DNA from: Phycisphaerae bacterium
GTDB lineage: Bacteria > Planctomycetota > Phycisphaerae > Phycisphaerales > SM1A02
Direction of reading: 5' to 3'
NCBI GenBank assembly: GCA_018656645.1
Contig: JABHZL010000075.1
Span: forward strand, 1-64,000
Length of the DNA stretch: 64,000 nucleotides
The notes below the pieces were generated by a model that was not told the origin of the DNA, did no database searches, and saw nothing but the letters and a program-made list of their open reading frames with translations. The position numbers and the translations under genes are program-made. Below, one piece after another: positions 1 through 8,247 of the stretch (its first letter is position 1; every line of letters begins with the position of its first letter).

Positions 1-318
1 CTTCACGCTCCTCGCGACAGATTGCAATCGCTTCCCTCGGTGCTCACTCTCACGCGTTCAACACTGCTGCGGTGTTTCGTTAGTGAGAGTGGCATTCGGA
101 AATCGTTTGCTGCCTGTCACGTCGTCGCGTTCCATCGGTGACCCATAAAGGGTCACCTGCTTCACGCTCCTCGCGACAGATTGCAATCGCTTCCCTCGGT
201 GCTCACTCTCACGCGTTCAACACTGCTGCGGTGTTTCGTTAGTGAGAGCGGCATTCGGAAATCGTTTGCTGCCTGTCACGTCGTCGCGTTCCATCGGTGA
301 CCCATAAAGGGTCACCTG
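1..318. repeat. 159-bp tandem repeat, two copies, hairpin-rich
   Basis: Unit 1 (1-159) and unit 2 (160-318) are identical except T90 versus C249. A third copy begins at 319 but diverges after five bases (CTTCA). The array may continue left of the window. Each unit can fold into a long imperfect hairpin: GACAG at 16-20 pairs with CTGTC at 114-118, ACTCTCAC at 46-53 with GTGAGAGT at 83-90, and AACAC at 60-64 with GTGTT at 72-76. A second perfect 8-bp hairpin lies at 137-157 (GGTGACCC, loop ATAAA, GGGTCACC). No open reading frame of note is present. It is either a palindromic intergenic repeat or a structured RNA; function unknown. Confidence 0.9.
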
Positions 319-333
319 CTTCAGACACCTTGT

Positions 334-356
334 AAAACAACCCCACTGTTGTTTTT
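334..356. terminator. AT-rich terminator-like hairpin
   Basis: AAAACAAC (334-341), loop CCCACT, GTTGTTTT (348-355), with a run of five T at 352-356. The stem is eight pairs but AT-rich, so it would be a weak intrinsic terminator. It could end whatever is transcribed through the tandem repeats before the porin genes. Confidence 0.45.
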
Positions 357-388
357 AGGATAGACTTCACAGCAAGAAAGGTCTACGG

Positions 389-1855
389 ATGGATCAACGC
401 CTCATGCAATGGATTGCCTCGGCTCTGCTCGTGCTTATCACGAGCTCGCAAACACCTGCGCAACTCTCAATTCAAGACACGCAACTTCAACTCGATGACC
501 TTGTTCGTCAACTTGACCGTGTCGAAGCTGTGAATGCAGAAGTACGCTTAGAACTCGATGCCGCACAAGCAGGCCTTAACGATGGTTGGCTCGACGACCA
601 GCGAGCATCGCAGGTCGCATCCCTCGTACAAGAAATAATAAACGATGCTGACACCCGCACAAACCTTCGCGGTGACGGGCTCATGATGGGTTGGTCCAAC
701 GGCTTCTTTTTAGCAAGCGCAGATGGCAGGCACAGACTCAATGTTTCAGGCATGATGCAAATGCGGTACATGGGAAGTTGGATCGGTAAACCACCCAATC
801 CCACCATACCTGAATTGCAGTCAGGTTTTGATATTCCCCGTGTTCGTTTTAATATCGATGGCAATATCCCTTACGCAAATATGGAGTACTTTATCCAGAC
901 GGGTTGGGGGAGGCTTGATCCAGACAACATGACGGGTAATGATGATGATGTTGGAGTTCGCCTCTGGGAGGCATGGGCAAAAATTAAAATTGCCGATGAC
1001 CTTTCACTTAAAGTAGGGCAATTCAAATTACCTTTTACTCGCGAAACTCTGGTGGACGCTTCAAGTCAACTTGCTATTGAAAAATCGCTGATCGATCATC
1101 GAATGGGATTAGAAATTTCGACTGGAGTCGAATTCATCTGGGCAAATCGAGACCGAAGATTCTTTGTTGCATATACAAACGGCTCAGGTGCGATGTTGTG
1201 GGCTACTGCGTTTATGTTTGATGAGCCAACAGCAATGCCGCCCTGGGCAGCGCTCAACCGTGACACCTCTTACTCATTTACGCTTCGCCATGAGTGGAAA
1301 TTATCTGGGGATTGGGAACAATTTAACCAATTCACCAGCCCTCCGGGTAGTGGTAAGGGACTGCTCCTTGGAATTGCGGGTCACAGACAAAACCTTGAAC
1401 GTGACGATACTGGAACGAGCGGTGGATTTGTAGACGGTTCAATGTGGGGCGTGACAGCAGATGCAAGTTATCTCTTTGATGGCGCTTCGTTTTTTGTTGC
1501 AGGTACATTTCATCGCGTCAAAGATTTCAACGTCAATGCGGTTAATCCAGAAGATCTGAATTGGATGGGCATCGTCGCACAAGGCGGCACCTACATCTCT
1601 AATAGTACCGAGTTATTTGGTCGGTTCGAAGCGGGGGGAACAAGTAACGGTGCGATTGGGGGAGAGGCGGTGCAAATAGTGACTGTTGGATTGAATCATT
1701 ATCTTGATGGTCAAGATTTGAAGGTAAGCGCAGATGTTGGTTTTAGTTTCGGCGAGGTACCAGAGACAATGGAAAATTCGATTACAGGTTGGCGTACAGA
1801 TGATGAACGCGCAAATCAAATTGTTGTTCGGACACAATTGCAGGTGATGTTCTAA
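389..1855 (+). CDS. OprO/OprP-like outer-membrane porin (first of a tandem pair)
   Basis: Probable outer-membrane beta-barrel porin of the phosphate-selective porin O/P type. Residues 1-25 are a Sec signal peptide ending near TPAQ. Residues 30-65 form a heptad-like coiled coil, then a D-rich segment leads into the barrel from about residue 100. The barrel has many alternating aromatic/hydrophobic strands and ends in Phe (QVMF), the usual C-terminal signal for BAM-dependent insertion. The AAAGG Shine-Dalgarno about seven bases before the ATG supports the start. The next gene is a paralogue sharing the same architecture and the motif (N/D)-L-x-GDGL-x-x-GW. The substrate cannot be read from sequence. 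Confidence 0.75.
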   Translation: MDQRLMQWIASALLVLITSSQTPAQLSIQDTQLQLDDLVRQLDRVEAVNAEVRLELDAAQAGLNDGWLDDQRASQVASLVQEIINDADTRTNLRGDGLMMGWSNGFFLASADGRHRLNVSGMMQMRYMGSWIGKPPNPTIPELQSGFDIPRVRFNIDGNIPYANMEYFIQTGWGRLDPDNMTGNDDDVGVRLWEAWAKIKIADDLSLKVGQFKLPFTRETLVDASSQLAIEKSLIDHRMGLEISTGVEFIWANRDRRFFVAYTNGSGAMLWATAFMFDEPTAMPPWAALNRDTSYSFTLRHEWKLSGDWEQFNQFTSPPGSGKGLLLGIAGHRQNLERDDTGTSGGFVDGSMWGVTADASYLFDGASFFVAGTFHRVKDFNVNAVNPEDLNWMGIVAQGGTYISNSTELFGRFEAGGTSNGAIGGEAVQIVTVGLNHYLDGQDLKVSADVGFSFGEVPETMENSITGWRTDDERANQIVVRTQLQVMF

Positions 1856-1866
1856 GGAAGAAAAAT

Positions 1867-3351
1867 ATGGTTGATTTTACTTTTACAATGAAAACATTCA
1901 TGCACGCATGCTTGGCGTGCAGTTGTATTGCAGGCAGCACATTTGCAGATCCAATTCAAGAACAAATTGACGCGATGCAGCAACGCATCGATACAGTAGA
2001 AACAGAAACGGACGAAATGAGAACCACGTTAGACATCATTCGTACGGACGCAGAAGAAAACTGGCTCTCAGAAGAACGCACTGTACAAATACGATCGATT
2101 GTCCACGACGTTCTTTCAGACGCTGACAGCCGAAGCAACTTAGTGGGCGATGGTTTGCTTGGTGGCTGGGATGAAGGGTTCTTTATTGCGAGTAGTGATG
2201 GTCGGTTTAAACTGAAAGTTGGGGGACTTTTACAAGAGAGGTATGTAACGAATCATCGTGATGCAGCCGATCGCTGGAGGACCGGATTTGAAAACACCAG
2301 AACTCGATTAAATATCAGCGGGCATATTTTTGACAAAGACACAACATTTCTCGTTCAACCTGGCTTCGGTTGGATTGATCCATATGCGTTTGGTTCTGCA
2401 TTTGTAAATGTACCCGTTACCAACATTCAACCTCGGTTATGGGATGCATGGGTAAAATTTAAACTTTCAGAAGAGTGGTCTTTAAAAGTTGGACTTTTCA
2501 CCCTCCCTTTTTCTCGAGAATCTTTGGTGAGCGATCAATACCAATTGGCAGTTGACCGAAGTTTGCTGGATTATCGTATTGGACTAGGGAGATCGCAAGG
2601 GATTCAATTTACATGGGTGAGGGATGAAGTCCGTGCTTTTATGGCGTTCACGGATGGATCGATGACACTTGGTTCAAATGATGTTGTAGTCAATTCAAAT
2701 TCCACATCTGCCGCAGGTGCTCTTGCCGAAGCAAATCAAATTCCTCCTTGGTCAGCACTGATGAGTGGAACGAAGTGGTCTGCAACTGCAAGAGTGGAAT
2801 TTTTATTAGAAGGTGATTGGAATCAATTCAACACTTTTACAAGTCCCACAGGGAGCAACAATGCGTCTATGTTTGGCGTAGCCTTTCATGTTCAACAAGG
2901 TGAGCTTGAAGAAGATCCACCCTTTACTTCCGAAACAGATTTGGGCGTGACAGCCGACCTGACAATGAATTTTAACGGTGGCACTTTCTTTGCATCGGGA
3001 ACTTTTCATAATCAAAAAAATGTTGAAAATTTACTCCTTGGAGACACTCCAAATGTAGATTGGTTTGGGTATGTTTTCCAAGGAAGTATCTACACCAACG
3101 CAATGACTGAAGTTTTCATGAGAATGGAGGGGGGGGGACCAAAACAGGAGTTGTATGGTGACGACATTCAAATTCTTACATCTGGTGTAAATTGGTATCT
3201 AGATGGGCAAAATCTCAAGATAACAACTGATTTTGGATGGAGTTTCGCCAAAATAAGCCGCCAAATGAGGAATCAAATGGTTGGCTGGCGTGGATCTGAG
3301 GGTTTGGAAGGTGAGTGGCTCTTCCGTACTCAATTGCAACTATTGTTCTAA
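1867..3351 (+). CDS. OprO/OprP-like outer-membrane porin (second of a tandem pair)
   Basis: Paralogue of the preceding porin, 11 bases downstream and surely co-transcribed. It has the same order: signal peptide (cleavage near STFA-DP), coiled coil rich in E/T/M at about residues 30-65, then a porin barrel ending LLF. AAGGAAG lies about seven bases before the ATG at 1867. An in-frame ATG at 1888 (MKTFMHA) would give a more ordinary signal peptide and is the alternative start. The N-terminal coiled coil recalls planctomycete and cyanobacterial porins whose periplasmic helices trimerise or contact the cell wall. Specificity unknown; gene duplication is the likely origin. Confidence 0.72.
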   Translation: MVDFTFTMKTFMHACLACSCIAGSTFADPIQEQIDAMQQRIDTVETETDEMRTTLDIIRTDAEENWLSEERTVQIRSIVHDVLSDADSRSNLVGDGLLGGWDEGFFIASSDGRFKLKVGGLLQERYVTNHRDAADRWRTGFENTRTRLNISGHIFDKDTTFLVQPGFGWIDPYAFGSAFVNVPVTNIQPRLWDAWVKFKLSEEWSLKVGLFTLPFSRESLVSDQYQLAVDRSLLDYRIGLGRSQGIQFTWVRDEVRAFMAFTDGSMTLGSNDVVVNSNSTSAAGALAEANQIPPWSALMSGTKWSATARVEFLLEGDWNQFNTFTSPTGSNNASMFGVAFHVQQGELEEDPPFTSETDLGVTADLTMNFNGGTFFASGTFHNQKNVENLLLGDTPNVDWFGYVFQGSIYTNAMTEVFMRMEGGGPKQELYGDDIQILTSGVNWYLDGQNLKITTDFGWSFAKISRQMRNQMVGWRGSEGLEGEWLFRTQLQLLF

Positions 3352-3454
3352 GAAACTACCCAGCGGGTTGTTTTCGGTGCCAAACATACCGCCTCCTCAA
3401 AGCGGAGGTGATTGATGAATGTCCCCGTTCTGGCAACTTGTGTTTAATTCACTA

Positions 3455-4555
3455 TCACCGAATTTCGACCGTACTTACGCCTTCTACGAGCATTTCATAC
3501 GCCTGTTCAACGTCGCCCCCATGCATTCGCACGCAGCCCATTGAGGCGTCTTTGCCGATTGAATCGGGGTCGATGGTGCCGTGCATTCCTAGCCCCGAAA
3601 GATCCCTTGTACGCTCTTCAATGCCCTCTAGCCCAATCCATCGTTCGCCAATTGGGTTGTCTGGATTATTAGCCCCAAAAAACTCTCGGGTCCTTGGATT
3701 GGTCCAGGGCGGGTTGATTAATTTTGAATTTTTGCGAACTTTGAATAAGCCTGTGGGGGTGGAGTTGTACTCACCAAGACCAACTTTGAATGACCGCACA
3801 AGCACCTGGTCGTTTCCATCGCCGAGAAAAATATCAGCGCGGTACGTATCTTTGTTCACCACAGCGTGAAATGGCCCCGTTACGAGTTTCAGGTTTTGAC
3901 CGACCCGAATGGCAGAAGGCTTTTGTATACCGTTTATTCGTTGGATGAAGCGCCAATCAACTTGCAAACCCATTCTGCTGACAATTCCCGAAAGTGTGTC
4001 ACCACCACGAACGGTGTAATCCATGGAAAAAGGATCGTTGCTAACAATGTTCCTTGAAAAAACCAAATCATCTGCAAGATCAGCGAGCACACCTCTTGCT
4101 TGTGCTTCTTCACTTGACGTTAATCCACCACCCCGCAACGTTGCTGAGAGTGATCGTTGTGCGGCAGAAAGTTGATTGTTATCTAAGAGTGCAAGCCCAT
4201 CGTCGAGCTTTGAAGAAGCAGTATTAATCTTTGGTAATTCTGTTGTTGTGGAAGCGAGGGGAATGATCTCTGCAATTTCAATTGATGCAGGTTCTGGTTC
4301 AGGCTCTGCGATCGCTACTACGGGTGCAGGCGTTTCAACAACCGGTGGAAGCGCGGGTGGGGTTGGAATTGTTGGTGTTTGGACAACTGCGACCTCTTCA
4401 AACTCTACGATTTGTTGATCAGGCCAGAGGAACCAAGTAATTGCAGCGGCAGTGGCGATGACCAAAAGCCAAGAGAGTTTCTTTCGCCCCCTTTTACGTC
4501 TGTACATAGTTCCGCGACGAGCAAGGGAAATACCGCTTTGGCTTGGTAGTGACAT
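3455..4555 (-). CDS. LysM L,D-transpeptidase (YkuD family), membrane-anchored
   Basis: Periplasmic peptidoglycan cross-linking or anchoring enzyme. A basic N-terminus (RRKRGRKK) precedes one membrane segment at about residues 28-45. A Pro/Glu-rich linker and a helical region follow, then LysM at about 180-225 (TVRGGDTLSGI), then the YkuD catalytic domain to the C-terminus. His325 (GMHGT) and Cys341 in SMGCVRM are the expected catalytic residues. The start at 4555 is preferred over an internal ATG at 4507 because TACAAT lies seven bases upstream of it (leaderless-type start) and no Shine-Dalgarno exists at either. It is convergent with the porins. Confidence 0.9.
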   Translation of the reverse strand: MSLPSQSGISLARRGTMYRRKRGRKKLSWLLVIATAAAITWFLWPDQQIVEFEEVAVVQTPTIPTPPALPPVVETPAPVVAIAEPEPEPASIEIAEIIPLASTTTELPKINTASSKLDDGLALLDNNQLSAAQRSLSATLRGGGLTSSEEAQARGVLADLADDLVFSRNIVSNDPFSMDYTVRGGDTLSGIVSRMGLQVDWRFIQRINGIQKPSAIRVGQNLKLVTGPFHAVVNKDTYRADIFLGDGNDQVLVRSFKVGLGEYNSTPTGLFKVRKNSKLINPPWTNPRTREFFGANNPDNPIGERWIGLEGIEERTRDLSGLGMHGTIDPDSIGKDASMGCVRMHGGDVEQAYEMLVEGVSTVEIR

Positions 4556-4562
4556 GGTGTGG

Positions 4563-4568
4563 ATTGTA
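4563..4568 (-). promoter_or_regulatory. -10-like TACAAT, leaderless-type start of L,D-transpeptidase
   Basis: Minus strand reads TACAAT-CCACACC-ATG, a spacing of seven bases, so transcription should begin at or beside the start codon. A weak -35 (TAGACC, 4 of 6 to consensus) lies 17 bases further up. Confidence 0.5.
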
Positions 4569-4588
4569 CGGCGTAACGAGCGTGAGGT

Positions 4589-5152
4589 CTACGAAGTTAG
4601 TAGCCCAGAAGGGGTCGCAATCGCAGTCAGAAGATAGTCGTGCTCTTCAATTGCAACCAGTTTCAACAATTGGCAGTTGAATCCGACACCGATTGCAAGG
4701 GGGGGCCGAACGAGTGAAAGAAATTGGTCATAAAAACCTCCACCCCTCCCGAGGCGGGCACAGTGCTGATCGAAGGCAAGCCCAGGAACAAGGACAACAT
4801 CGATTGAATCAGATGGAACAATTTGCCGATCTTTTGGTTCCATGAGGCCATGACGAGTTTCAACTAAGCCGATTGATTCAAGCGTTGTGAGTAACCCCGC
4901 TTGCATCGAGTTGCTTTCCCAGTTTATGACTGGGACACATACAGTTTTTCCATCTTCAATCCAAACTTGCATGATAGGACGAAGATCTACTTCGTATTTA
5001 AGCGGAAGAAATGACATGATTGTTGGAGAAGATTCAATTGAAGCCATGGATTGTAAGCAACGTGAAATTGCACGTGATTCTTCACTCAATGTTTCTTGTG
5101 AAACTGAGGATAACTTTTTCTTTACATCAACTCGTTGTTGATCTTTGTTCAT
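4589..5152 (-). CDS. 5-formyltetrahydrofolate cyclo-ligase
   Basis: Converts 5-formyl-THF to 5,10-methenyl-THF with ATP. At 187 aa it has the usual family length. The C-terminal signature PGLAFD followed by RLGRGGGFYDQFL is diagnostic of the YgfA/MTHFS family. The N-terminal basic helix (KKKLSSVSQE) fits the nucleotide-binding start. The ATG overlaps the stop of rarA by four bases (5149-5152), so it is translationally coupled as the second gene of that unit. A cytosolic folate salvage enzyme; folP lies further along the window. Confidence 0.9.
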   Translation of the reverse strand: MNKDQQRVDVKKKLSSVSQETLSEESRAISRCLQSMASIESSPTIMSFLPLKYEVDLRPIMQVWIEDGKTVCVPVINWESNSMQAGLLTTLESIGLVETRHGLMEPKDRQIVPSDSIDVVLVPGLAFDQHCARLGRGGGFYDQFLSLVRPPLAIGVGFNCQLLKLVAIEEHDYLLTAIATPSGLLTS

Positions 5153-6318
5153 GAAGAATCCTCAGAAGTGAAATACGTCGATGTAATTATTGGCAACGCT
5201 TCTGGGTCATGATCAGTTGGTGCAATGACTGTTTTTCTATTCTTCACATCATCGACAGCATTGACGATAGCGTCGTATGCTGCTCGAGATTTCGGTGCTT
5301 TCGCTAAATAAATAACAAGTTGGCTCAGCGTTAACTTACATTCGGGCATGCCAACTCGTTCAACGATGAGCCAAGCAGCCGCCGCCTGTTCTAATGCGCG
5401 TGGGTCAGCGAGCCCAATGTCTTCACTAGCAAAAATTGATGCGCGTCTTGCAATGAAGCGTGGGTCTTCACCAGACTCGAGCATGCACGCAAGCCAATAA
5501 AGCGATCCATTAACGTCGTTTGCGCGCATTGATTTAATAAACGCACTTGCATGGTCATAATGTCCACTTGCACTACGATCATACCGCAACGATTTTTGTT
5601 GCATCGATTGTTTTGCTATACCAAGCGTAATATTTCCATCTGGTGTACTAAGAACGGCAATTTCTAGTGCTGTTAGTGCGGCTCGCGCATCTCCATCAGC
5701 TCTGTTTGCTAAGTAGTCGATTGCATCTTCTCTCACAGTTAGATCAAGCGAAGCAAACCCGCGGGGCTCTTCTGTGGCTCTTATGAGCAATTTCTTTATG
5801 TCATTAACACCGAGTGGTTCTAGGTGAAAAACAGTTGAACGGCTTACGAGTGCATCGTTCACTGTGTAACCAGGATTTTCAGTTGTTGCACCGATGAGGA
5901 TAACAATGCCTTGCTCTACAGAATCTAGTAATACATCTTGTTGGCTTTTGCTAAAGCGATGAATCTCATCAAGGAAGACAATTGTTCTCTGCCCAGTAGC
6001 ACGAACGAGTTGCCTTGCGTTCTCAATGACTTTTCGAATTTCCGCAACCCCAACTTGCGCCGCGTTGTAGGAGAGAAAGTTTCCATCTGTCTCATTTGCT
6101 ATCACGGAGGCGAGTGTTGTTTTTCCTGTTCCGGGAGGACCCCAAAAAATGATGGAAGTGAGGCGATCTGCTGAAATCATGCGAGGTAAAAGCATGTCAG
6201 CACCGAGCACGTGTTGCTGACCAACAACTTCAAGAAGGTGTCGTGGGCGAAGACGATCTGCAAGTGGTCGGATTGAATCCTGTTTTTTCTGTGTTTGTTC
6301 CTCAAATAAATCGGGCAT
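5149..6318 (-). CDS. rarA: Replication-associated recombination protein RarA (MgsA), AAA+ ATPase
   Basis: AAA+ clamp-loader-like ATPase acting at stalled forks. It has Walker A GPPGTGKTT (Lys about 66), Walker B VFLDEIHRF, a sensor 1 segment GATTENPGY and a C-terminal MgsA/RarA tetramerisation domain (IARRASIFASEDIGLADPRA). I place the start at 6318 (MPDLFEEQ) because TACAAT lies exactly six bases upstream. The longer frame to 6360 adds 14 residues not seen in RarA. It is transcribed leftward, coupled to the cyclo-ligase gene, and divergent from glmS. Confidence 0.93.
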   Translation of the reverse strand: MPDLFEEQTQKKQDSIRPLADRLRPRHLLEVVGQQHVLGADMLLPRMISADRLTSIIFWGPPGTGKTTLASVIANETDGNFLSYNAAQVGVAEIRKVIENARQLVRATGQRTIVFLDEIHRFSKSQQDVLLDSVEQGIVILIGATTENPGYTVNDALVSRSTVFHLEPLGVNDIKKLLIRATEEPRGFASLDLTVREDAIDYLANRADGDARAALTALEIAVLSTPDGNITLGIAKQSMQQKSLRYDRSASGHYDHASAFIKSMRANDVNGSLYWLACMLESGEDPRFIARRASIFASEDIGLADPRALEQAAAAWLIVERVGMPECKLTLSQLVIYLAKAPKSRAAYDAIVNAVDDVKNRKTVIAPTDHDPEALPIITSTYFTSEDSS

Positions 6319-6324
6319 TATTTG

Positions 6325-6330
6325 ATTGTA
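6325..6330 (-). promoter_or_regulatory. -10-like TACAAT, leaderless-type start of rarA
   Basis: Minus strand reads TACAAT-CAAATA-ATG (six-base spacing), with no Shine-Dalgarno. It fixes the rarA start at 6318. Confidence 0.5.
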
Positions 6331-6373
6331 ATGGGTGCAGGCTCCGATAACGAAAAACAATTCTCATAATTAG

Positions 6374-6401
6374 TTACAACTTGTCAGAAGTGAGGTATTC
6401 T
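6374..6401 (+). promoter_or_regulatory. Probable glmS promoter
   Basis: TTACAA (6374-6379), 16 bases, TATTCT (6396-6401). The -10 ends ten bases before the glmS ATG, leaving a leader of only a few bases with no Shine-Dalgarno. There is therefore no room for a glmS ribozyme or small-RNA site. Confidence 0.4.
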
Positions 6402-6411
6402 TCCTAACATT

Positions 6412-8247
6412 ATGTGTGGAATAGTTGCGTATATTGGAAATAAGGAAGCTCGAGAACTTCTTCTTGAAGGTCTTAAGCGGCTTGAATATCGAGGCTACGA
6501 CTCAGCAGGTATTGCTATGCTTAACGGCGGAGTACATGTGGCAAAAACCATTGGCCGAGTTGCTGGACTCGAAGAAATAATTTCAAACAACGAGAGTTTT
6601 GGTGGTAGTTTAGGAATCGCACACACGCGCTGGGCAACACATGGTGAGCCAAGTGATGCGAATGCACATCCACACAGTGATGACGTAACACATGGACACG
6701 GAATCCAGCTTGTGCACAATGGCATTATCGAAAACTATGTTTCGTTGAAAACATATCTGCAAGATAAGGGTCATACGTTTACGAGTGAAACCGATACAGA
6801 AGTGTTGACACATTTGATTAGCGAGTTTTACAATGGTGATCTTGAACGCGCTGTGCAGACTGCATTAAAAGAAGTAACTGGTGCATACGCAATCGCAGTG
6901 ATTTGCGAAAAGGAGCCAGGTGTTCTCGTAGCTGCAAGAAAAGGTTCGCCTCTTCTTGTTGGTGTTGGCAAGAATGAGTACGTTGTAGCTTCAGATTCGA
7001 GTGCAATTGTTGCACACACAACGCAAGCGTTTTTGCTTGATAACGAAACAGTTGCAAGAATGACGCGAGATTCATTTAGAACGACGACAATTGATAATGT
7101 TGAATTAACGCCTGAACTCAAAGAACTCGAATTTACATTAGAACAAATTGAACTCGGTGACTTTGAGCACTTTATGCTCAAGGAAATATACGAGCAACCA
7201 GCCACGCTTAACACAAGTATGCAAGGTCGTATTGACTCAATTGGTGGAACAATTACATTGGGAGGTGTTTCTGAACTTGCAGACGAGCTCGTCAAAGCAA
7301 AACGTATCTTATTGCTTGGGCAAGGCACAGCACTGCACGCTGCGATGATTGGCGAATATCTGCTTGAAGAACTTGCAGGCATTCCTGCAGAAGTAGAATT
7401 TGCAAGTGAGTTTCGGTATCGCAATCCAATTGTCGAGGAGGGGACAGTTGCTATTGCAGTAAGTCAAAGTGGTGAAACCGCTGACACGCTCGCTGCAGTA
7501 CAAGAGGCCAAACGCAGAGGTGCAACTTCGCTAGGTGTTGTAAATGTTGTGGGTTCTTCAATTGCTAGAGAAACAGATGCTGGTGTGTATCTTCGAGTTG
7601 GACCAGAAATTGGTGTAGCTTCGACGAAGGCATTTATTGGTCAAGTTGGTGTACTGACAATGCTTGCGATGTATTTAGGTCGCCGCCGTCATCTTGGACG
7701 TGACGAGATGAGGCGATTGTTGACATCGTTTGAAGAAATCCCACGAAAAATTGAAAGTGTGCTTGCGCAATCTGATCATATTCTCGAAGTTACTTCACGA
7801 GTTGTGAATCGTGACAATTGGCTATTTCTTGGGCGCGGTTTGCATTACCCAGTGGCACTTGAAGGTGCACTGAAACTCAAAGAAATTAGTTATATTCACG
7901 CAGAGGGGATGCCAGCAGCTGAAATGAAACATGGTCCAATTGCATTGATCGACAAGGGCATGCCTGTTGTGGTTGTTGCAACAAAGGGGAGCCAGTACGA
8001 AAAAATCATTGGGAACATGGAAGAAGTACGTTCGCGAGGCGGACATGTGATCGCTGTTGCAACTGAAGGTGATGAAGAAATACATAATCACTGCGACGAT
8101 GTATTTTATGTTCCTGATGTCCCAGAACCACTGCAACCACTTCTCACGGTTATTCCACTGCAACTGTTAGCGTATCACGCCGCAGTGCTCCGTGGTAAAG
8201 ATGTTGATAAGCCGAGGAATCTGGCTAAATCAGTCACAGTCGAGTAA
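6412..8247 (+). CDS. glmS: Glutamine--fructose-6-phosphate aminotransferase (isomerizing)
   Basis: First step of UDP-GlcNAc synthesis: fructose-6-P plus Gln gives glucosamine-6-P plus Glu. At 611 aa it is full length. Cys2 follows the initiator (MCGIVAYIGN), the catalytic N-terminal nucleophile of class II amidotransferases, and LEYRGYDSAG and HTRWATHG follow. The C-terminal half carries two SIS domains (SQSGETADTL; LGRGLHYPVALEGALKLKEISY; HAEGMPAAEMKHGP) and ends in KSVTVE as usual. Its last 18 bases overlap the 3' end of the convergent membrane gene. Confidence 0.97.
   Translation: MCGIVAYIGNKEARELLLEGLKRLEYRGYDSAGIAMLNGGVHVAKTIGRVAGLEEIISNNESFGGSLGIAHTRWATHGEPSDANAHPHSDDVTHGHGIQLVHNGIIENYVSLKTYLQDKGHTFTSETDTEVLTHLISEFYNGDLERAVQTALKEVTGAYAIAVICEKEPGVLVAARKGSPLLVGVGKNEYVVASDSSAIVAHTTQAFLLDNETVARMTRDSFRTTTIDNVELTPELKELEFTLEQIELGDFEHFMLKEIYEQPATLNTSMQGRIDSIGGTITLGGVSELADELVKAKRILLLGQGTALHAAMIGEYLLEELAGIPAEVEFASEFRYRNPIVEEGTVAIAVSQSGETADTLAAVQEAKRRGATSLGVVNVVGSSIARETDAGVYLRVGPEIGVASTKAFIGQVGVLTMLAMYLGRRRHLGRDEMRRLLTSFEEIPRKIESVLAQSDHILEVTSRVVNRDNWLFLGRGLHYPVALEGALKLKEISYIHAEGMPAAEMKHGPIALIDKGMPVVVVATKGSQYEKIIGNMEEVRSRGGHVIAVATEGDEEIHNHCDDVFYVPDVPEPLQPLLTVIPLQLLAYHAAVLRGKDVDKPRNLAKSVTVE

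Noticed and set aside
1-330. CRISPR array or integron attC sites at the left edge
   Set aside because: The copies are head-to-tail with no variable spacers, and no cas or integrase gene is present. Copies are 159 bp and almost identical, which fits neither structure.
3385-3412. Terminator hairpin after the porin genes
   Set aside because: CCTCC-TCAAAGC-GGAGG can form, but the stem is short and no T-run follows on either strand.
3315-3869. Long plus-strand frame opposite the L,D-transpeptidase gene
   Set aside because: It is antisense to a gene with clear LysM and YkuD motifs, and its product has no recognisable order or signal.
6361-6411. glmS ribozyme or long glmS leader
   Set aside because: At most a few bases separate the probable transcription start from the ATG. 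There is no room for the ribozyme.
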